Shown here piece after piece: positions 23,541 through 36,099 of a DNA stretch of 64,000 bases; positions within the stretch are counted from its first letter, which is position 1; each line of letters begins with the position of its first letter. Location of the stretch: assembly GCA_021229015.1 (NCBI GenBank), contig CM037791.1:56427741-56491740 (forward strand). The letters are read 5' to 3'. A program made the translations under genes and the position numbers. The notes beneath the pieces were generated by a model. The model was not told where the DNA came from. It saw only the letters and a list, made by a program, of their open reading frames with translations, and did no database searches. This stretch comes from Solen grandis (taxonomy: Eukaryota; Mollusca; Bivalvia; Adapedonta; Solenidae).

Positions 23541-24465
23541 GCAACACACAAATGTTGATATTTAAAGTAACTTTTATGACATACGAAATGGCCATTTATA
23601 AACAACCAGTGAGTCATTGTCAGTTAAGTACGTAACAAAAGTAACAACTATTTCAAATATTCAATCAACCAATCAACCCACATATGCAGGATATTACGGG
23701 AAAAAAACTGTATTACGACATCAAATAACAGTGTTGAATTAACACTTTCCACGTCAAATGGCATTCGTTGTATTTTGTACGTCACATATCTTTTTATTTT
23801 TTTTTTATCAAAACTAATATGAATGTAGTATAAATGCTTTTAAATGGTTAATAAAATCGTATGAATGTCGTTACTACTCGTATGTCGTTGCGTCTTGTAT
23901 GGCCATGTTGTACATATATACATGTATAGCTATATTCATTATATATATCTGTTATTTATATAAAAAGTAACTTTAAAACAGCTATAATTATGATCATTAT
24001 CATCATAATCATTATGTTCATTATAATGAAGTATTAATATTATTATCAACATTATACCTCTTGGCAAAATTCTTTGGATGTTTGTTATACCTAAATCTCG
24101 TTTTCAAGCTATCTCAGACTCTTAAGATATTTTTCCATGATTGAGGATCAACCTTTCGTTTTCCTTATACTTCCTATACACATGTATGTATTATTTCTTC
24201 ATGTTTATTGCCTTCGTTATGGTTCATTGATTATTAGATTCACTAATTCTTCATTTGAATGTTTATTCATTGTTTCAGGATTGTGAATGTCTTATAATTT
24301 TTGATTTGCAACATTAATTCATGGCTTGTGTCTATTTTAACCACTAAATTAACAAAACAAAAAACCAAACAAACATACTACTAGCTACTTTCATTACCAT
24401 GACCCATATTTACTTTTGGGTTTCTTCAACCTAAGACTCATTCTCGTTACCAACAATGCCATTTA
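23541..24465. other. Intergenic, no gene
   Basis: AT-rich, nothing supported. Confidence 0.5.
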
Positions 24466-25854
24466 GCTGATGTCTTGTATCGATCATTATACCCTGCAGT
24501 TGATGTCTCGTATAGATCATTATACCCTGCAGTTGATGTCTCGTATCGATCATTATACCCTGCAGTTGATGTCTCGTATTGATCATTATACCCTGCAGTT
24601 GATGTCTCGTATTGATCATTATACCCTGCAGTTGATGTCTCGTATTGATCATTATACCCTGCAGCTGATGTCTCATATGATCATTATACCTGCAGTTTGA
24701 TGTCTCGTATCGATCATTATACCCTGCAGCTGATGTCTCGTATCGATCATATTATACCCTGCAGTTGATGTCTCGTATTGATCATTATACCCTGCAGTTG
24801 ATGTCTCGTATCGATCATTATACCCTGCAGCTGATGTCTCGTATCGATCATTATACCCTGCAGTTGATGTCTCGTATCGATCATTATACCCTGCAGTTGA
24901 TGTCTCGTATCGATCATTATACCCTGCAGTTGATGTCTCGTATCGATCATTATACCCTGCAGTTGATGTCTCGTATGATCATTATACCCTGCAGTTGATG
25001 TCTCGTATCGATCATTATACCCTGCAGAGTGATGTCTCGTATCGATCATTATACCCTGCAGTTGATGTCTCGTATCGATCATTATACCCTGCAGTTGATG
25101 TCTCGTATTGATCATTATACCCTGCAGTTGATGTCTCGTATTGATCATTATACCCTGCAGCTGATGTCTCATATTGATAATTATACCCTGCAGTTGATGT
25201 CTCGTATCGATCATTATACCCTGCAGTTGATGTCTCGTATCGATCATTATACCCTGCAGTTGATGTCTCGTATCGATCATTATACCCTGCAGTTGATGTC
25301 TCGTATCGATCATTATACCCTGCAGCTGATGTCTCGTATCGATCATTATACCCTGCAGCTGATGTCTCGTATCGATCATTATACCCTGCAGTTGATGTCT
25401 CGTATCGATCATTATACCCTGCAGTTGATGTCTCGTATCGATCATTATACCCTGCAGTTGATGTCTCGTATGATCATTTACCCTGCAGTGATGTCTCGTA
25501 TCGATCATTATACCCTGCAGTTGATGTCTCGTATCGATCATTATACCCTGCAGTTGATGTCTTGTATCGATCATTATACCCTGCAGTTGATGTCTTGTAT
25601 CGATCATTTTACCCTGCAGTTGATGTCTCGTATCGATCATTATACCCTGCAGTTGATGTCTCGTATCGATCATTATACCCTGCAGTTGATGTCTCGTATG
25701 ATCATTATACCCTCAGTTGAGTCATTTACCCTGCAGTTTACCCTGCAGTTGATGTCTCGTATCGATCATTATACCCTGCAGTTGATGTCTCGTATCGATC
25801 ATTATACCCTGCAGTTGATGTCTGTATCGATCATTATACCCTACAGTTGATGTC
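24466..25854 (+). repeat. 33-bp minisatellite, about 42 copies
   Basis: The unit is TTGATGTCTCGTATCGATCA followed by TTATACCCTGCAG, with PstI (CTGCAG) and ClaI-type (ATCGAT) sites in most copies. Variants include TATTGATC, CTTGTATC and copies with 1-3 base deletions (such as CGTATGATC). The 33-base period keeps ORFs open on both strands (up to 308 codons). These are repeat artefacts. Confidence 0.95.
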
Positions 25855-26129
25855 ATTTTATGTTATAAAACTGCTATATAACTGATTATAATATGTTAGC
25901 TTAGAAAATGACAATTTTGAACCTACATTATTTAAAATCATAATCTTTTCTGTAATAAATGCCATGTATTTTACATTTTGTGGTCCATACAGTACCTTTT
26001 CAGATTTCCTAGATACCAATATTATGATCATTTAATAGCCGATGGTGATGCAAAAGAAAAAAATGGCCAATTCATATAATATGAAAGTTATTTTAAAAGC
26101 AGAATTACTTTAAATAACACCATTTGTGT
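25855..26129. other. Short intergenic stretch
   Basis: AT-rich, nothing supported. Confidence 0.5.
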
Positions 26130-26430
26130 GTGCCCACTGGCCATCTTTGCCTGATATATGTATTATTAGACACCAAGATTCTGAGTTTGCTTCATATAGT
26201 TACGAAGATAAAAGCATTTGGAGTAACTGTCGGCCATTTCGGCGGACATTTTGAAAAATGGCTGCCACGGTTACCAGGGTGCGCTGTTGACTTGGGTCTA
26301 TATCTAAAATAATCAGAAGGGGATATTCTATATGTGTGCCAAGTTTTAACCAAAAGCACGATTCCAACAAAGTATGGTCCTTAACAGCCCCACTATAGTT
26401 TGAATCTGAGTAGGAAAAGGCTTGTTTTCG
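26130..26430 (+). repeat. Right arm of the inverted repeat pair
   Basis: It matches the reverse complement of 23190-23540. It includes GGTTACCAGGGTGCGCTG and AATAATCAGAAGGGGATATT. Confidence 0.8.
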
Positions 26431-27685
26431 AGAGCAAGGGTGTCAAAACACAGAAAAAAGTTTGTCAATACCAAGTGCCATAATTATGTTATTTACTTTT
26501 TGTTATACTTTCTTTGAATACAGGGGGACACACAAAAAAAATGTATACGGATCTACACCAATAGTCTAATAAATGTTCCACATTTAGACTCCTACAGATG
26601 AAAGACATATGCTTCTGACTATCCAATCTTAAAAAGACATACTTGCAGACCGAGAAAGATAAAAAAAAATCTACCTTAAACGGAGATTTTCAAGACGGCT
26701 AGAATATTGCAGAGAATAAAGGCTACCAACAAACTAGAGACCGCAAGAATACGGTGAATCATTCTTGATTCTTTTGCATTGGACAGGAAATACATCGAAT
26801 GTTTAGATGTTTTGTTTTGGTATTGGATACAATCATACTCAGAATTCTTAAAATGTAACTTATTTGCGGTTACAGCGATGTGGGACATGAAACCCAAATT
26901 CTTCACTACTTCAACTAAGACATGAAATATTCAATACCATATCTTGACTCATGATAGATAGGTAATTTGGCGGAATAATCCAGTCAGGTTGGTGATGGTT
27001 TTCACCCCGGGAGGCACCACTTTGATGTTGACGCTAAATGTGTTTAAGATGTGCCTGTATAAAAGGCCATGTAAAATACCGATGGGCCTCAAAGCACTAT
27101 AAGTAGGTAGTGATATTCAAGTTATCCATTTAAGAAGAAAATTGGGATTAAGGTAATTATAATATAATGAGACAGAAATTACTCCAGGCCCCACATGTAT
27201 AAGCCAGTTATTCAGTCAGGTGATTTACAAAAAAAAAGTCACTGGCCTTCACATTACTTAACAAGAATTAGGTATTCGTATTAAGTCTAAAGTGTTGCCT
27301 TATGTTACAATCAAATATTGTGATACGTATAAATACAAGAGCATAGATGTATGAATTAAGCACAAACTTCATAACAATTTAGATAAATGCTTCCAAAATC
27401 ATATTTGCACATTGCCTTTTCAATGTCAATTTAGTTTTGTAAAAATGAGACGACTAAAATATCTTTTTTTATATATCTAATTCAGAAACCTTTATTTATA
27501 TGCATCTTTATTGGTATGAATACATTAAACAATGCAAAATATAATGATCCACAAATGGAAATCATGATGGAAAATATACTTGTACTTTTTTATGAGTACA
27601 TCATAGTAAACATAATAACGTTGGTAAACAGCGTTCCCAGGGGAGCTGGCAGCTGGCAGCTGGAAAAAACCTCCAGCTGTTTAAA
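26431..27685. other. Intergenic, no gene
   Basis: AT-rich. Near 27640-27685 there is a short CAGCTGGCAGCTGG repeat. Confidence 0.5.
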
Positions 27686-28170
27686 GCTGGTCATTGACTA
27701 AGAATTTGATTTTTTAACTATATACATGTGTATTACCTCTATCAACACCAATCTACAGACGCATTGTCACCCAATGCATCCATCCGTTATTGTAAAAAAA
27801 TAAGTGGTTTCCAATTACAGGCAATAGCGTCACAGACGGTATTGAAATTATTTTAAAAATGAAAAAAAAAAAAAAAAAAAAAAAACTAAATTGAGATCTT
27901 CTACATTTATTTTCATGGCTGATTTCATTCAGTCTTCGCGAATGCTCTGACATCACAGGCTGAATTTCGAATTCGTTACCCGGAACTTCTGAACTCGCAG
28001 TGTTGCGGAACGTTTCACATGCTACTGCAAGCACCTGTTTTGGGGATACCGTATTCTACATTTAACCGATATTGCCGAAGTTGCGTTTACGGAATTAGCG
28101 ATTTCAAGTACAATTGTCGAAATTATTTTCAGGAAACAATGACTTCACCAACATTAACGAGTTATATTAA
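27686..28170. repeat. Dispersed repeat, copy 2
   Basis: Homologous to 3688-4110. The - strand frame at 27753-28034 is open for 93 codons here but broken in copy 1. It is interrupted by a poly-A/T run, so no gene is called. Confidence 0.75.
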
Positions 28171-28235
28171 CAATAGATATACAATATGAGTAGTTATTCT
28201 GCTCTACTTGATATTACACAGAGAATAATTCAAAA

Positions 28236-28535
28236 TGGCCGCGACCGGTACATGTATGCAATGTATCATAGTGGTACAGCAGGCGGCCGTAGACCGGTAT
28301 GCAATGTAAAGTTATGGTACAACAGGCGGCCGTAGACCGGTATGCAATGTAAAGTTATGGTACAACAGGCGGCCGTAGATCGGTATGCAATGTAAAGTTA
28401 TGGTACAACAGGCCGTAATCGGTATGCAATGTAAAGTTATGGTACAACAGGCGGCCGTAGACCGGTATGCAATGTAAAGTTATGGTCAACAGGCGGCCGT
28501 AGACCGGAATGCAATATAGGTAACAGTAGACCGAC
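28236..28535 (+). repeat. 43-bp tandem array
   Basis: About six copies of ACAGGCGGCCGTAGACCGGT followed by ATGCAATGTAAAGTTATGGT and ACA. The core GGCGGCCGTAGACCGGTATG is nearly the core of the 27-bp unit that follows downstream. Confidence 0.9.
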
Positions 28536-28622
28536 ATTATTTGTATAGCAATGGTGGTAAAGGTGGCCGTAAATCAATATACAATGCGTTGTATTGGTGC
28601 ATGGATGGCCGTAGACTGGTTT

Positions 28623-28884
28623 GGCTTGACTTGACTTGACTATTTGAGTTTACCGTCGCTTCGACAGTATTTCAGTCATATAGCGACGTCCAGCTAATTA
28701 CATGTGGAGGAAGACCCCGAATGCACGGAGGCATCCGGGTAGAACCACCGACCTACCGCAAGCCAGCTGGAAGGCTTCCTCACATGAAAATCCGAATGAC
28801 CCTGCCAAGATTCGAACCCACACGGTGAGGGGCTGAGTGAGTGTTAAAGGCAGCGACTTTACCCTCTCGGCCACGGAAGCCCCG
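28623..28884 (-). mobile_element. tRNA-derived SINE
   Basis: On the - strand the head shows box A in CCGTGGCCGAGAGGGT (28876 to 28861) and box B in GGGTTCGAATCTT (near 28820). It is followed by a body with CTTGCGGTAGGTCGGTGGTT and GACGTCGCTATATGACTGAA, and a TTGACTTGAC-type end on the + strand. It interrupts the minisatellite. Confidence 0.85.
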
Positions 28885-29083
28885 ACTGGTTTGCAACGTA
28901 AGTAGCCGAAGATTGGTATGCATTGTACAGTAATCGTGCAATAGGTGGCCGTAGATCGGTATACAATACGTTGTATTGGTGCAATAGGTGGCGGTAGATA
29001 GGTTTGCAATGTAGTCGACAGTAGACCGGCATGCAATGCATGTAATGGTGCAATAAGTGGCCGTAGATAGGTATGCAATGTTT
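28885..29083 (+). repeat. Diverged copies of the minisatellite core
   Basis: Irregular copies of GGTGGCCGTAGATCGGTAT(A/G)CAAT spaced by TGTACAGTAATCGTGCAATA-like filler. They are intermediate between the 43-bp and 27-bp units. Confidence 0.75.
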
Positions 29084-29272
29084 GTTTGTTTGTTTGTTTA
29101 TTGAATTTAACGTCCCACCGACAGTATTTCAGTCATTTGGAGACGATATCTACTTGAGACATATATAGTTCTGCTACACTGCAGTATCATGCCGTAACCA
29201 TGTGGCATGATACTACATCCAGTCACATTATCCTGACACCGGGCCAGCCAGTCCTGGAACAACCCTTATAAG
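29084..29272 (-). mobile_element. SINE tail, minus orientation
   Basis: It starts with GTTTGTTTGTTTGTTT and AACGTCCCACCGACAGTATT. It ends GGGCCAGCCAGTCCTGGAAC, which is the reverse complement of the tail seen at 17280-17450. It separates two parts of the minisatellite. Confidence 0.85.
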
Positions 29273-29274
29273 CT

Positions 29275-32043
29275 TAGACCGGTACGCAATATAGGTGGCC
29301 GTAGACTGGTATGCTATATAGGTGGTCGAAGACCGGTATGCAATATAGGTGGCCCTAGACTGGTATGCTATATAGGTGACCGTAGACCGGTATGCAATAT
29401 AGGTGACCGTAGACCAGTATGCAATATAGGTGACCGTAGACTGGTATGCAATATAGGTGACTGTATACCGGTTTGCTAAATAGGTGGCCGTAGACCGGTT
29501 TGCTATAAAGGTGGCCGTAGACCGGTATGCTATATAGTTGGCCGTAGACCGGTATGCTATATAAGTGGCCGTAGACCGGTATGCTATATAAGTGGCCGTA
29601 GACCGGTATGCTATATAGGTGGCCGTGGACCGGTATGCTATATAAGTGGCCATAGACCGGTATGCTATATAAGTGGCCATAGACCGGTATGCTATATAAG
29701 TGGCCGTAGACCGGTATGCTATATAGGTGGCCGTGGACCGGTATGCTATATAAGTGGCCATAGACCGGTATGCTATATAAGTGGCCGTAGACCGGTATGC
29801 TATATAGGTGAACGTAGACCGGTATGCTATATAAGTGGCCGTAGACCGGTATGCTATATAGGTGGCCATAGACCGGTATGCTATATAAGTGACCGTAGAC
29901 CGGTATACTACATAGGTGAACGTAGACCGGTATGCTATATAAGTGGCCGTAGACCGGTATGCTATATAAGTGGCCGTAGACCGGTATGCTATATAGGTGG
30001 CCGAAGACCGGTATACTACATAGGTGAACGTAGACCGGTATGCTATATAGGTGACCGTAGACCGGTATGCTATATAGGTGACCGTAGACCGGTATGCTAT
30101 ATAGGTGACCGTAGACCGGTATGCTATATAGGTGACCGTAGACCGGTATGCTATATAGGTGACCGTAGACCGGTATGCTATATAGGTGGCCGTAGACCGG
30201 TATGCTATATAGGTGACCGTAGACCGGTATGCTATATAGGTGGCCGTAGACCGGTATGCTATATAGGTGACCGTAGACCGGTATGCTATATAGGTGACCG
30301 TAGACCGGTATGCTATATAGGTGACCGTAGACCGGTATTCTATATAGGTGGCCGTAGACCGGTTTGCTATATAGTGACCGTAGACCGTATGCTATATAGG
30401 TGGCCGTAGACCGGTTTGCTATATAGGTGACCGTAGACCGGTATGCTATATAGGTGGCCGTAGACCGGTATGCTATATAGGTGACCGTAGACCGGTATGC
30501 TATATAGGTGGCCGTAGACCGGTTTGCTATATAGGTGACCGTAGACCGGTATGCTATATAGGTGGCCGTAGACCGGTATGCTATATAGGTGGCCGTAGAC
30601 CGGTATGCTATATAGGTGGCCGTAGACCGGTATGCTATATAGGTGGCCGTAGACCGGTTTACTACATAGGTGGCCGTAGACCGGTATTATGCTATATAGG
30701 TGGCCGTAGACCGGTATGCTATATAAGTGGCCGTAGACCGGTATTCTATATAGGTGGCCGTAGACCGGTATGCTATATAGGTGACCGTAGACCGGTATGC
30801 TATATAGGTGGCCGTAGACCGGTATGCTATATAAGTGGCCGTAGACCGGTATTCTATATAGGTGGCCGTAGACCGGGATTCCATATAGGGGGCCGTAGAC
30901 CGGTAGTGCTATATAAGTGGCCATAGACCGGTATTCTATATAGGTGGCCGTAGACCGGTATGCTATATAAGTGGCCGTAGACCGGTATTCTATATAGGTG
31001 ACCGTAGACCGGTATGCTATATAAGTGGCCATAGACCGGTATTCTATATAGGTGGCCGTAGACCGGTATGCTATATAAGTGGCCGTAGACCGGTATTCTA
31101 TATAGGTGGCCGTAGACCGGTATGCTATATAAGTGGCCGTAGACCGGTATTCTATATAAGTGGCCATAGACCGGTATTCTATATAGGTGGCCGTAGACCG
31201 GTATTCTATATAGGTGGCCGTAGACCGGTATGCTATATAAGTGGCCGTAGACCGGTATTCTATATAAGTGGCCATAGACCGGTATTCTATATAGGTGGCC
31301 GTAGACCGGTATGCTATATAGGTGGCCGTAGACCGGTATGCTATATAGGTGGCCGTAGACCGGTATGCTATATAGGTGGCCGTAGACCGGTATGCTATAT
31401 AAGTGGCCGTAGACCGGTATTCTATATAGGTGACCGTAGACCGGTATGCTATATAGGTGGCCGTAGACCGGTATGCTATATAAGTGGCCATAGACCGGTA
31501 TTCTATATAGGTGACCGTAGACCGGTATTCTATATAGGTGGCCGTAGACCGGTATGCTATATAGGTGGCCGTAGACCGGTATGCTATATAGGTGGCCGTA
31601 GACCGGTATGCTATATAGGTGGCCGTAGACCGGTATGCTATATAAGTGGCCGTAGACCGGTATTCTATATAGGTGGCCGTAGACCGGTATTCTATATAGG
31701 TGGCCGTAGACCGGTATTCTATATAGGTGGCCGTAGACCGGTATGCTATATAAGTGGCCGTAGACCGGTATTCTATATAAGTGGCCATAGACCGGTATTC
31801 TATATAGGTGGCCGTAGACCGGTATGCTATATAGGTGGCCGTAGACCGGTATGCTATATAGGTGGCCGTAGACCGGTATGCTATATAGGTGGCCGTAGAC
31901 CGGTATGCTATATAGGTGGCCGTAGACCGGTATGCTATATAGGTGGCCGTAGACCGGTATTCTATATAAGTGACCGTAGACCGGTATGCTATATAGGTGG
32001 TCGTAGACCGGTATGCTATATAGGTGGTCGTAGACCGGTATGA
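29275..32043 (+). repeat. 27-bp minisatellite, about 100 copies
   Basis: The unit is GGTGGCCGTAGACCGGTATG followed by CTATATA. Common variants are GGTGACC, AAGTGGCC, CATAGACC and TTCTATATA. Rare length variants (near 30373, 30390, 30690 and 30903) shift the frame. Because 27 is divisible by three, - strand ORFs of 213 and 559 codons stay open. They encode only the repeat, so they are not annotated as genes. Confidence 0.95.
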
Positions 32044-32688
32044 CATGTATACTAGTAGTAGTGGTGCTATAGTTGACCTAGTAGGCCTGGGTTTCTTATA
32101 ATATAGATAATATGGAACTACCCCAGAAATTTTGCTAAAATAAGTTCAATGTGTGGTTAATAAGATTAAACTTGGTTAAGCCTTTTCAAGATACATGCCT
32201 TTGTATTTTATTGTGATACACGTGCAACCTGAATATCGTAAACACTTACAGGAATTTCATGTTTACATTTTTTTTCACAAAGAATTTCAAAATATCACTT
32301 CGCAAAGAAATGATATCAACAGGATAAGACCGTTAAGGAAAATATGCTCAGCTATAAATGATGCGTGCGCACAATGAATGAAGTACATTTGGTACAAAAT
32401 ATTTTCTTTAAAACAGACCAGAAACCATGACATGAGCGTTATTGTTTTCCGTCTCACTATAAGTCAAGTAAACACATGAATCTATTTCACCGTGCAATAA
32501 ATGAAAAGATATGCAACAAACAATGTGGAAAAATAAAGGCACTACGGAAACGTTAAAGGGCCTTCATTTAATAACATTTTTTGTGCGTTTCCGTAAGGCA
32601 CATTATATTTCAAATGATTCAATATTCATGAAATAGAAAATAGAAAATAACATTGACATATTGTAGACTAATACAAACGGTACATTAA

Positions 32689-32689
<1 letters not shown>
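32044..32689. other. Intergenic, no gene
   Basis: Nothing supported. Confidence 0.5.

Positions 32690-32734
<45 letters not shown>
32690..32734. repeat. (TA)n microsatellite
   Basis: An almost pure TA run of about 44 bases immediately left of the foldback element. Confidence 0.95.
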
Positions 32735-32735
<1 letters not shown>

Positions 32736-32769
32736 GTATAAAATATATTACATATATAAAATATAAATA

Positions 32770-33545
32770 TATTTCTGCCAGCCACTTATCCACTTAGCTA
32801 TGTCGAAGCTTTTCTGAAATATTTTCACATTTTTAGTTATTATCCGGCAAGTAGAAAATTTTCAAATTATCCACTTTAATAAAGTAAAGTTAAGCATCTT
32901 AACAGGATTAAACTGTCTGTTAGTGCCCAATACTGCCATCACATATTCACTTAAGTTAATTGGATATCATGGTTTTTTGTTTGTTTTTTTTTCAAGATAA
33001 TTATGTAAAAAAAAATGCTTGTTATCCACATAATTTAACTGACTAACTTGGAAAAAGGCGATGAACCCAGTTATCTTAAGTGAATATATGGCTGGCAGTA
33101 GTGGGCACTAGCAGGCAGTTTTGTTTTCTTTTTACCAGATACTAACTGAATAAGTGACAATTTTTCAGAAAAGTTTCGACATTGCTAAATGGATAAGTGA
33201 CTGGCAGAAATATGCCACCATATGTAAGTGCCCAGTACTGCCAATCACATATATACTTGGGTTAACTGGATAGCATGCTTTTTCCAGATAATTATGTGAA
33301 AAATGCATGTAATCCACAAAATGTAACAGACTAACTTGAAAAAAGGCGAGATATCTCTAGTTGTCTTAAGTGAATATATGGATGACAGTAGTGGGCACTA
33401 ACAGGCAGTTTTGTCCTGTTAAGATACCTAAGAGGATAACATGAAAGTTATATAGTTGCCAGATACTAACTGAATATGAAATAATTTTTTCAGAAAAAAA
33501 TCGACATGGCTAAGTAGATAAGTGGCTGGCAGATATATGCCACTT
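32770..33545. mobile_element. Foldback element pair, relative of 13733-14347
   Basis: The left arm (32770-32930) carries CTGCCAGCCACTTATCCACT. Inverted arms lie at about 33040-33222 and 33340-33545, ending in GGCTGGCAGATATATGCCAC-like sequence. Inside are GCCCAATACTGCCATCACAT and its inverted partner. The layout is one full inverted-repeat element followed by a second that shares its right side. Confidence 0.75.
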
Positions 33546-33842
33546 CAGATTTAGGGAATCATTAAAATGATAAAAATCACTTATTCGATTTTTCAAAGTA
33601 AAATCATCATGTGTCAAAATTACAACAAGGAGAACCAAGGTCTCCATTAATCTTTATTCTATTCGTTAAATCCTTTTCTTATTCATTTTTTATCTGAAAT
33701 CATATAGTTATTTAACGCAAAAATAACAACAATCAGACAGTCATTGCGGCTCAGAACTCAAATACAGCATAAATGCATCTCTCTCTCTCTCTCTCTCTCT
33801 CTTCAAGAGACTTTCCGAAAATCATTTTCTACGTTAAGTCAT
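33546..33842. other. Intergenic with (CT)n microsatellite
   Basis: A CT run lies at about 33778-33802. Confidence 0.6.
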
Positions 33843-34105
33843 CTGGCTCGAATTCCACAAACAATACTTAGCGCCAAATAGTACTTAAATTCTAACTTGG
33901 TAGAAACTTATTTGCCATTCCTTTTTGTGAAATACTCCAGTATAAGACTAAGCTGACATGAATTATTACCTTACCAATTTTATAAGATTAAGAAATAAGA
34001 AATTAAATAATTGCGTATTTTTATTAGAGAAACAAGACTAATGAAATTCGCCCATAAGTATTTAAGTTTTACTTAGTGCTAAGAATTGGTGGAATTCGAC
34101 CCTTG
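33843..34105. mobile_element. MITE with CTGGCTCGAATTCCAC termini
   Basis: The left end CTGGCTCGAATTCCAC and the right end GGTGGAATTCGACCC are inverted. Sub-terminal AATACTTAGCGC and GTGCTAAG also pair. Relatives lie at 40616-40776 and 49146-49617, with partial ones near 51815-51880 and 55680-55725. Confidence 0.75.
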
Positions 34106-34620
34106 TCTATTACTTTTGTTGACTGTATCGCATTGTATACCACTAATGCTAATAGCTTGCATTCACAATTAAACACTTTATTTTAATATCCGAAGGACTA
34201 ATGGAGGAGATGGGCACCAAAAACAAACGAGGTCAAGCAAAGGAAATAAAACCATGAATATGTAAGTTTAAACATGAAAAATAAATCCGTCACGTTTTCA
34301 TATTGATACTATATCATAAATTTAACCTTGTGATAGGGAAATGTAAGGAATGAGAAAATAAGAAACTATTTTATAAGCTATCTTTAAAAGCTTCTAACTA
34401 GTTGTGTTTCTATATTTAGAAGGATGGTGTTACTATCATTAAAGAGGTGTACAAAGTAATGGAAATCTACAAATCAGATGTTTTAACAGTTGAATATTTG
34501 CAATTTCCCTTGAACCATTTTATAGTATAGTTTCTTTGTTAATTATTATTAAAAATGTTTAAAAATGAAATGTGCATATGACAACTATCCAGTGTTAACA
34601 AATACAATGAACGGATGCAT
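34106..34620. other. Intergenic, no gene
   Basis: AT-rich, nothing supported. Confidence 0.5.
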
Positions 34621-34781
34621 TTAGGTAAAGTCCTTGTAATGGTTCCGCTACGTCTTGGACCACTTATCCTCTACCATGATAACCAAGATACCCAAATGAC
34701 CCATAAGGAAACCTTGGTTATCTCCGTGAAAGGCCACGAGGTCCAATTTGTAGCGGAACCATTACAGGGACTTTACCTTAA
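34621..34781. mobile_element. 161-bp MITE with about 39-bp inverted ends
   Basis: TTAGGTAAAGTCC..TGTAATGGTTCCGCTAC on the left mirrors GTAGCGGAACCATTACA..GGACTTTACCTTAA on the right. The right flank keeps TTAA, which fits a piggyBac-type target, but the left has lost one A. The short ORF across it is a by-product. Confidence 0.8.
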
Positions 34782-35000
34782 TCGCAATTTCGTGTTATCT
34801 TCTTACTTGATGGAAATTGAAAGTAGCTGAGAGTTCTGTGGGGTCGTAAACTGTACCCAATGTATATATATACGTTTTATTTAAGTCTCATTATAGTTAC
34901 AACATAGATGCAAATACACAGTTTTGTACTTAAAGACGTACCAATGGTCCATAGACCTACCGTTCATTTGTAATGGTTTATAAGATACTATCTCAGCACT

Positions 35001-35060
35001 TTAAGGTGAGATACATGTAATGGTTCCGCTACATTTCGGACCTCATGGCCTTTCAACTGA
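35001..35060. mobile_element. Half copy of the 34621-34781 MITE
   Basis: It contains TTAAGGTGAGATACATGTAA and TGGTTCCGCTACATTTCGGA. No matching right end was found. Confidence 0.6.
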
Positions 35061-36099
35061 AATACTCTGTATTTACTCATATATATATTATAAAGTAATT
35101 CACTTGATAAAATCAGCTTTAAAGTAATATAAGAACTTACAAATAAAAATCGGCAAAATGAGTCCCCTTTTGAAATGTCTATAAAAAGCATTTATTATCC
35201 CAAATCAGATTTCGGTTAAGACTGTATACTGAGAATGAAATTATGGCCAGATAAAAATCAAACTTTCAAATCTATGTTCACTAAAACATGTCATAGTCAT
35301 CAAAATTAATATGAAATGCAACCCGATCAACTATCACACTTTACACATTGTTATATTCCAGATTTCTGCGTCTGTTTAAAATATGATGGCAGGATTTGGC
35401 AATAGTGCATTTCAAATATTCAGTTGAAAAAAAAGGACACATCTTATCACTATATTCTTAAAAGTTAAAAAGAGCGTCATTCACAATATTGTATGATCGA
35501 GTATATTCTTCATTGTCCTGCTTGTACTGATAGTCGAATAAAGAATGAAAACAAATGCATCTTCATAATTATCAATGTTTTCAAATATTCCACTGAGTCC
35601 TAAAACTTAGCGTTTCTTTATTTTGCAAGTTAGTTTATTAACCTGATGCTCTTCCAAAATAAGATACATAGATAGCTATTACTGCGTCATCATTATCTTT
35701 TTCAGAAACTTTGTTTGTTTTTGCACTGTTTGCGTACTTGTGAAATGTACAACATTTTAAACGAAATATTAATAATTGCAATAAAATAGGAGTATATATA
35801 TGTAATATATGAATTGTTGTTTTTGCTTTAATTTGTATATAAATATAAGTTTTTGTCCCGGTAATATTAAGTATTTTTATTGTAAATGCCAGAAAGCATA
35901 CTGCCAAAGCGCCAATAAACTTTAGGCTTGTTAATGATCTCAATCTGCGTGACGTAACATATTGATTATAAGATTAATTGTTCGACAAAATTGAATTAAA
36001 CAATTATGATCACACGTTGTGATTTCGACTACCGTTATAAGGGCAAGACATGAGGGTAACGTTACGGCCCGCATTCCTGTTAGATTGTTACGATATACT
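35061..36099. other. Intergenic, upstream of Gbx
   Basis: AT-rich. A 101-codon - strand ORF (35638-35943) starts with a hydrophobic stretch but is low-complexity and lacks codon bias, so it is not called. Confidence 0.5.

Noticed and set aside
24747..25850. 308-codon - and 273-codon + ORFs
   Set aside because: Both strands are open through the 33-bp minisatellite, so openness is not evidence of coding.
24466..25854. CRISPR-like regular repeat array
   Set aside because: There are no unique spacers between repeats, and the context is eukaryotic. It is a head-to-tail minisatellite.
30367..32046. 559-codon - strand ORF, and 213 codons at 29228-29869
   Set aside because: It lies entirely within the 27-bp minisatellite. 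The frame is open because the period is divisible by three, and it changes register where units have indels.
35638..35943. 101-codon - ORF starting with a hydrophobic segment
   Set aside because: Low complexity, AT-driven composition and no supporting signals.
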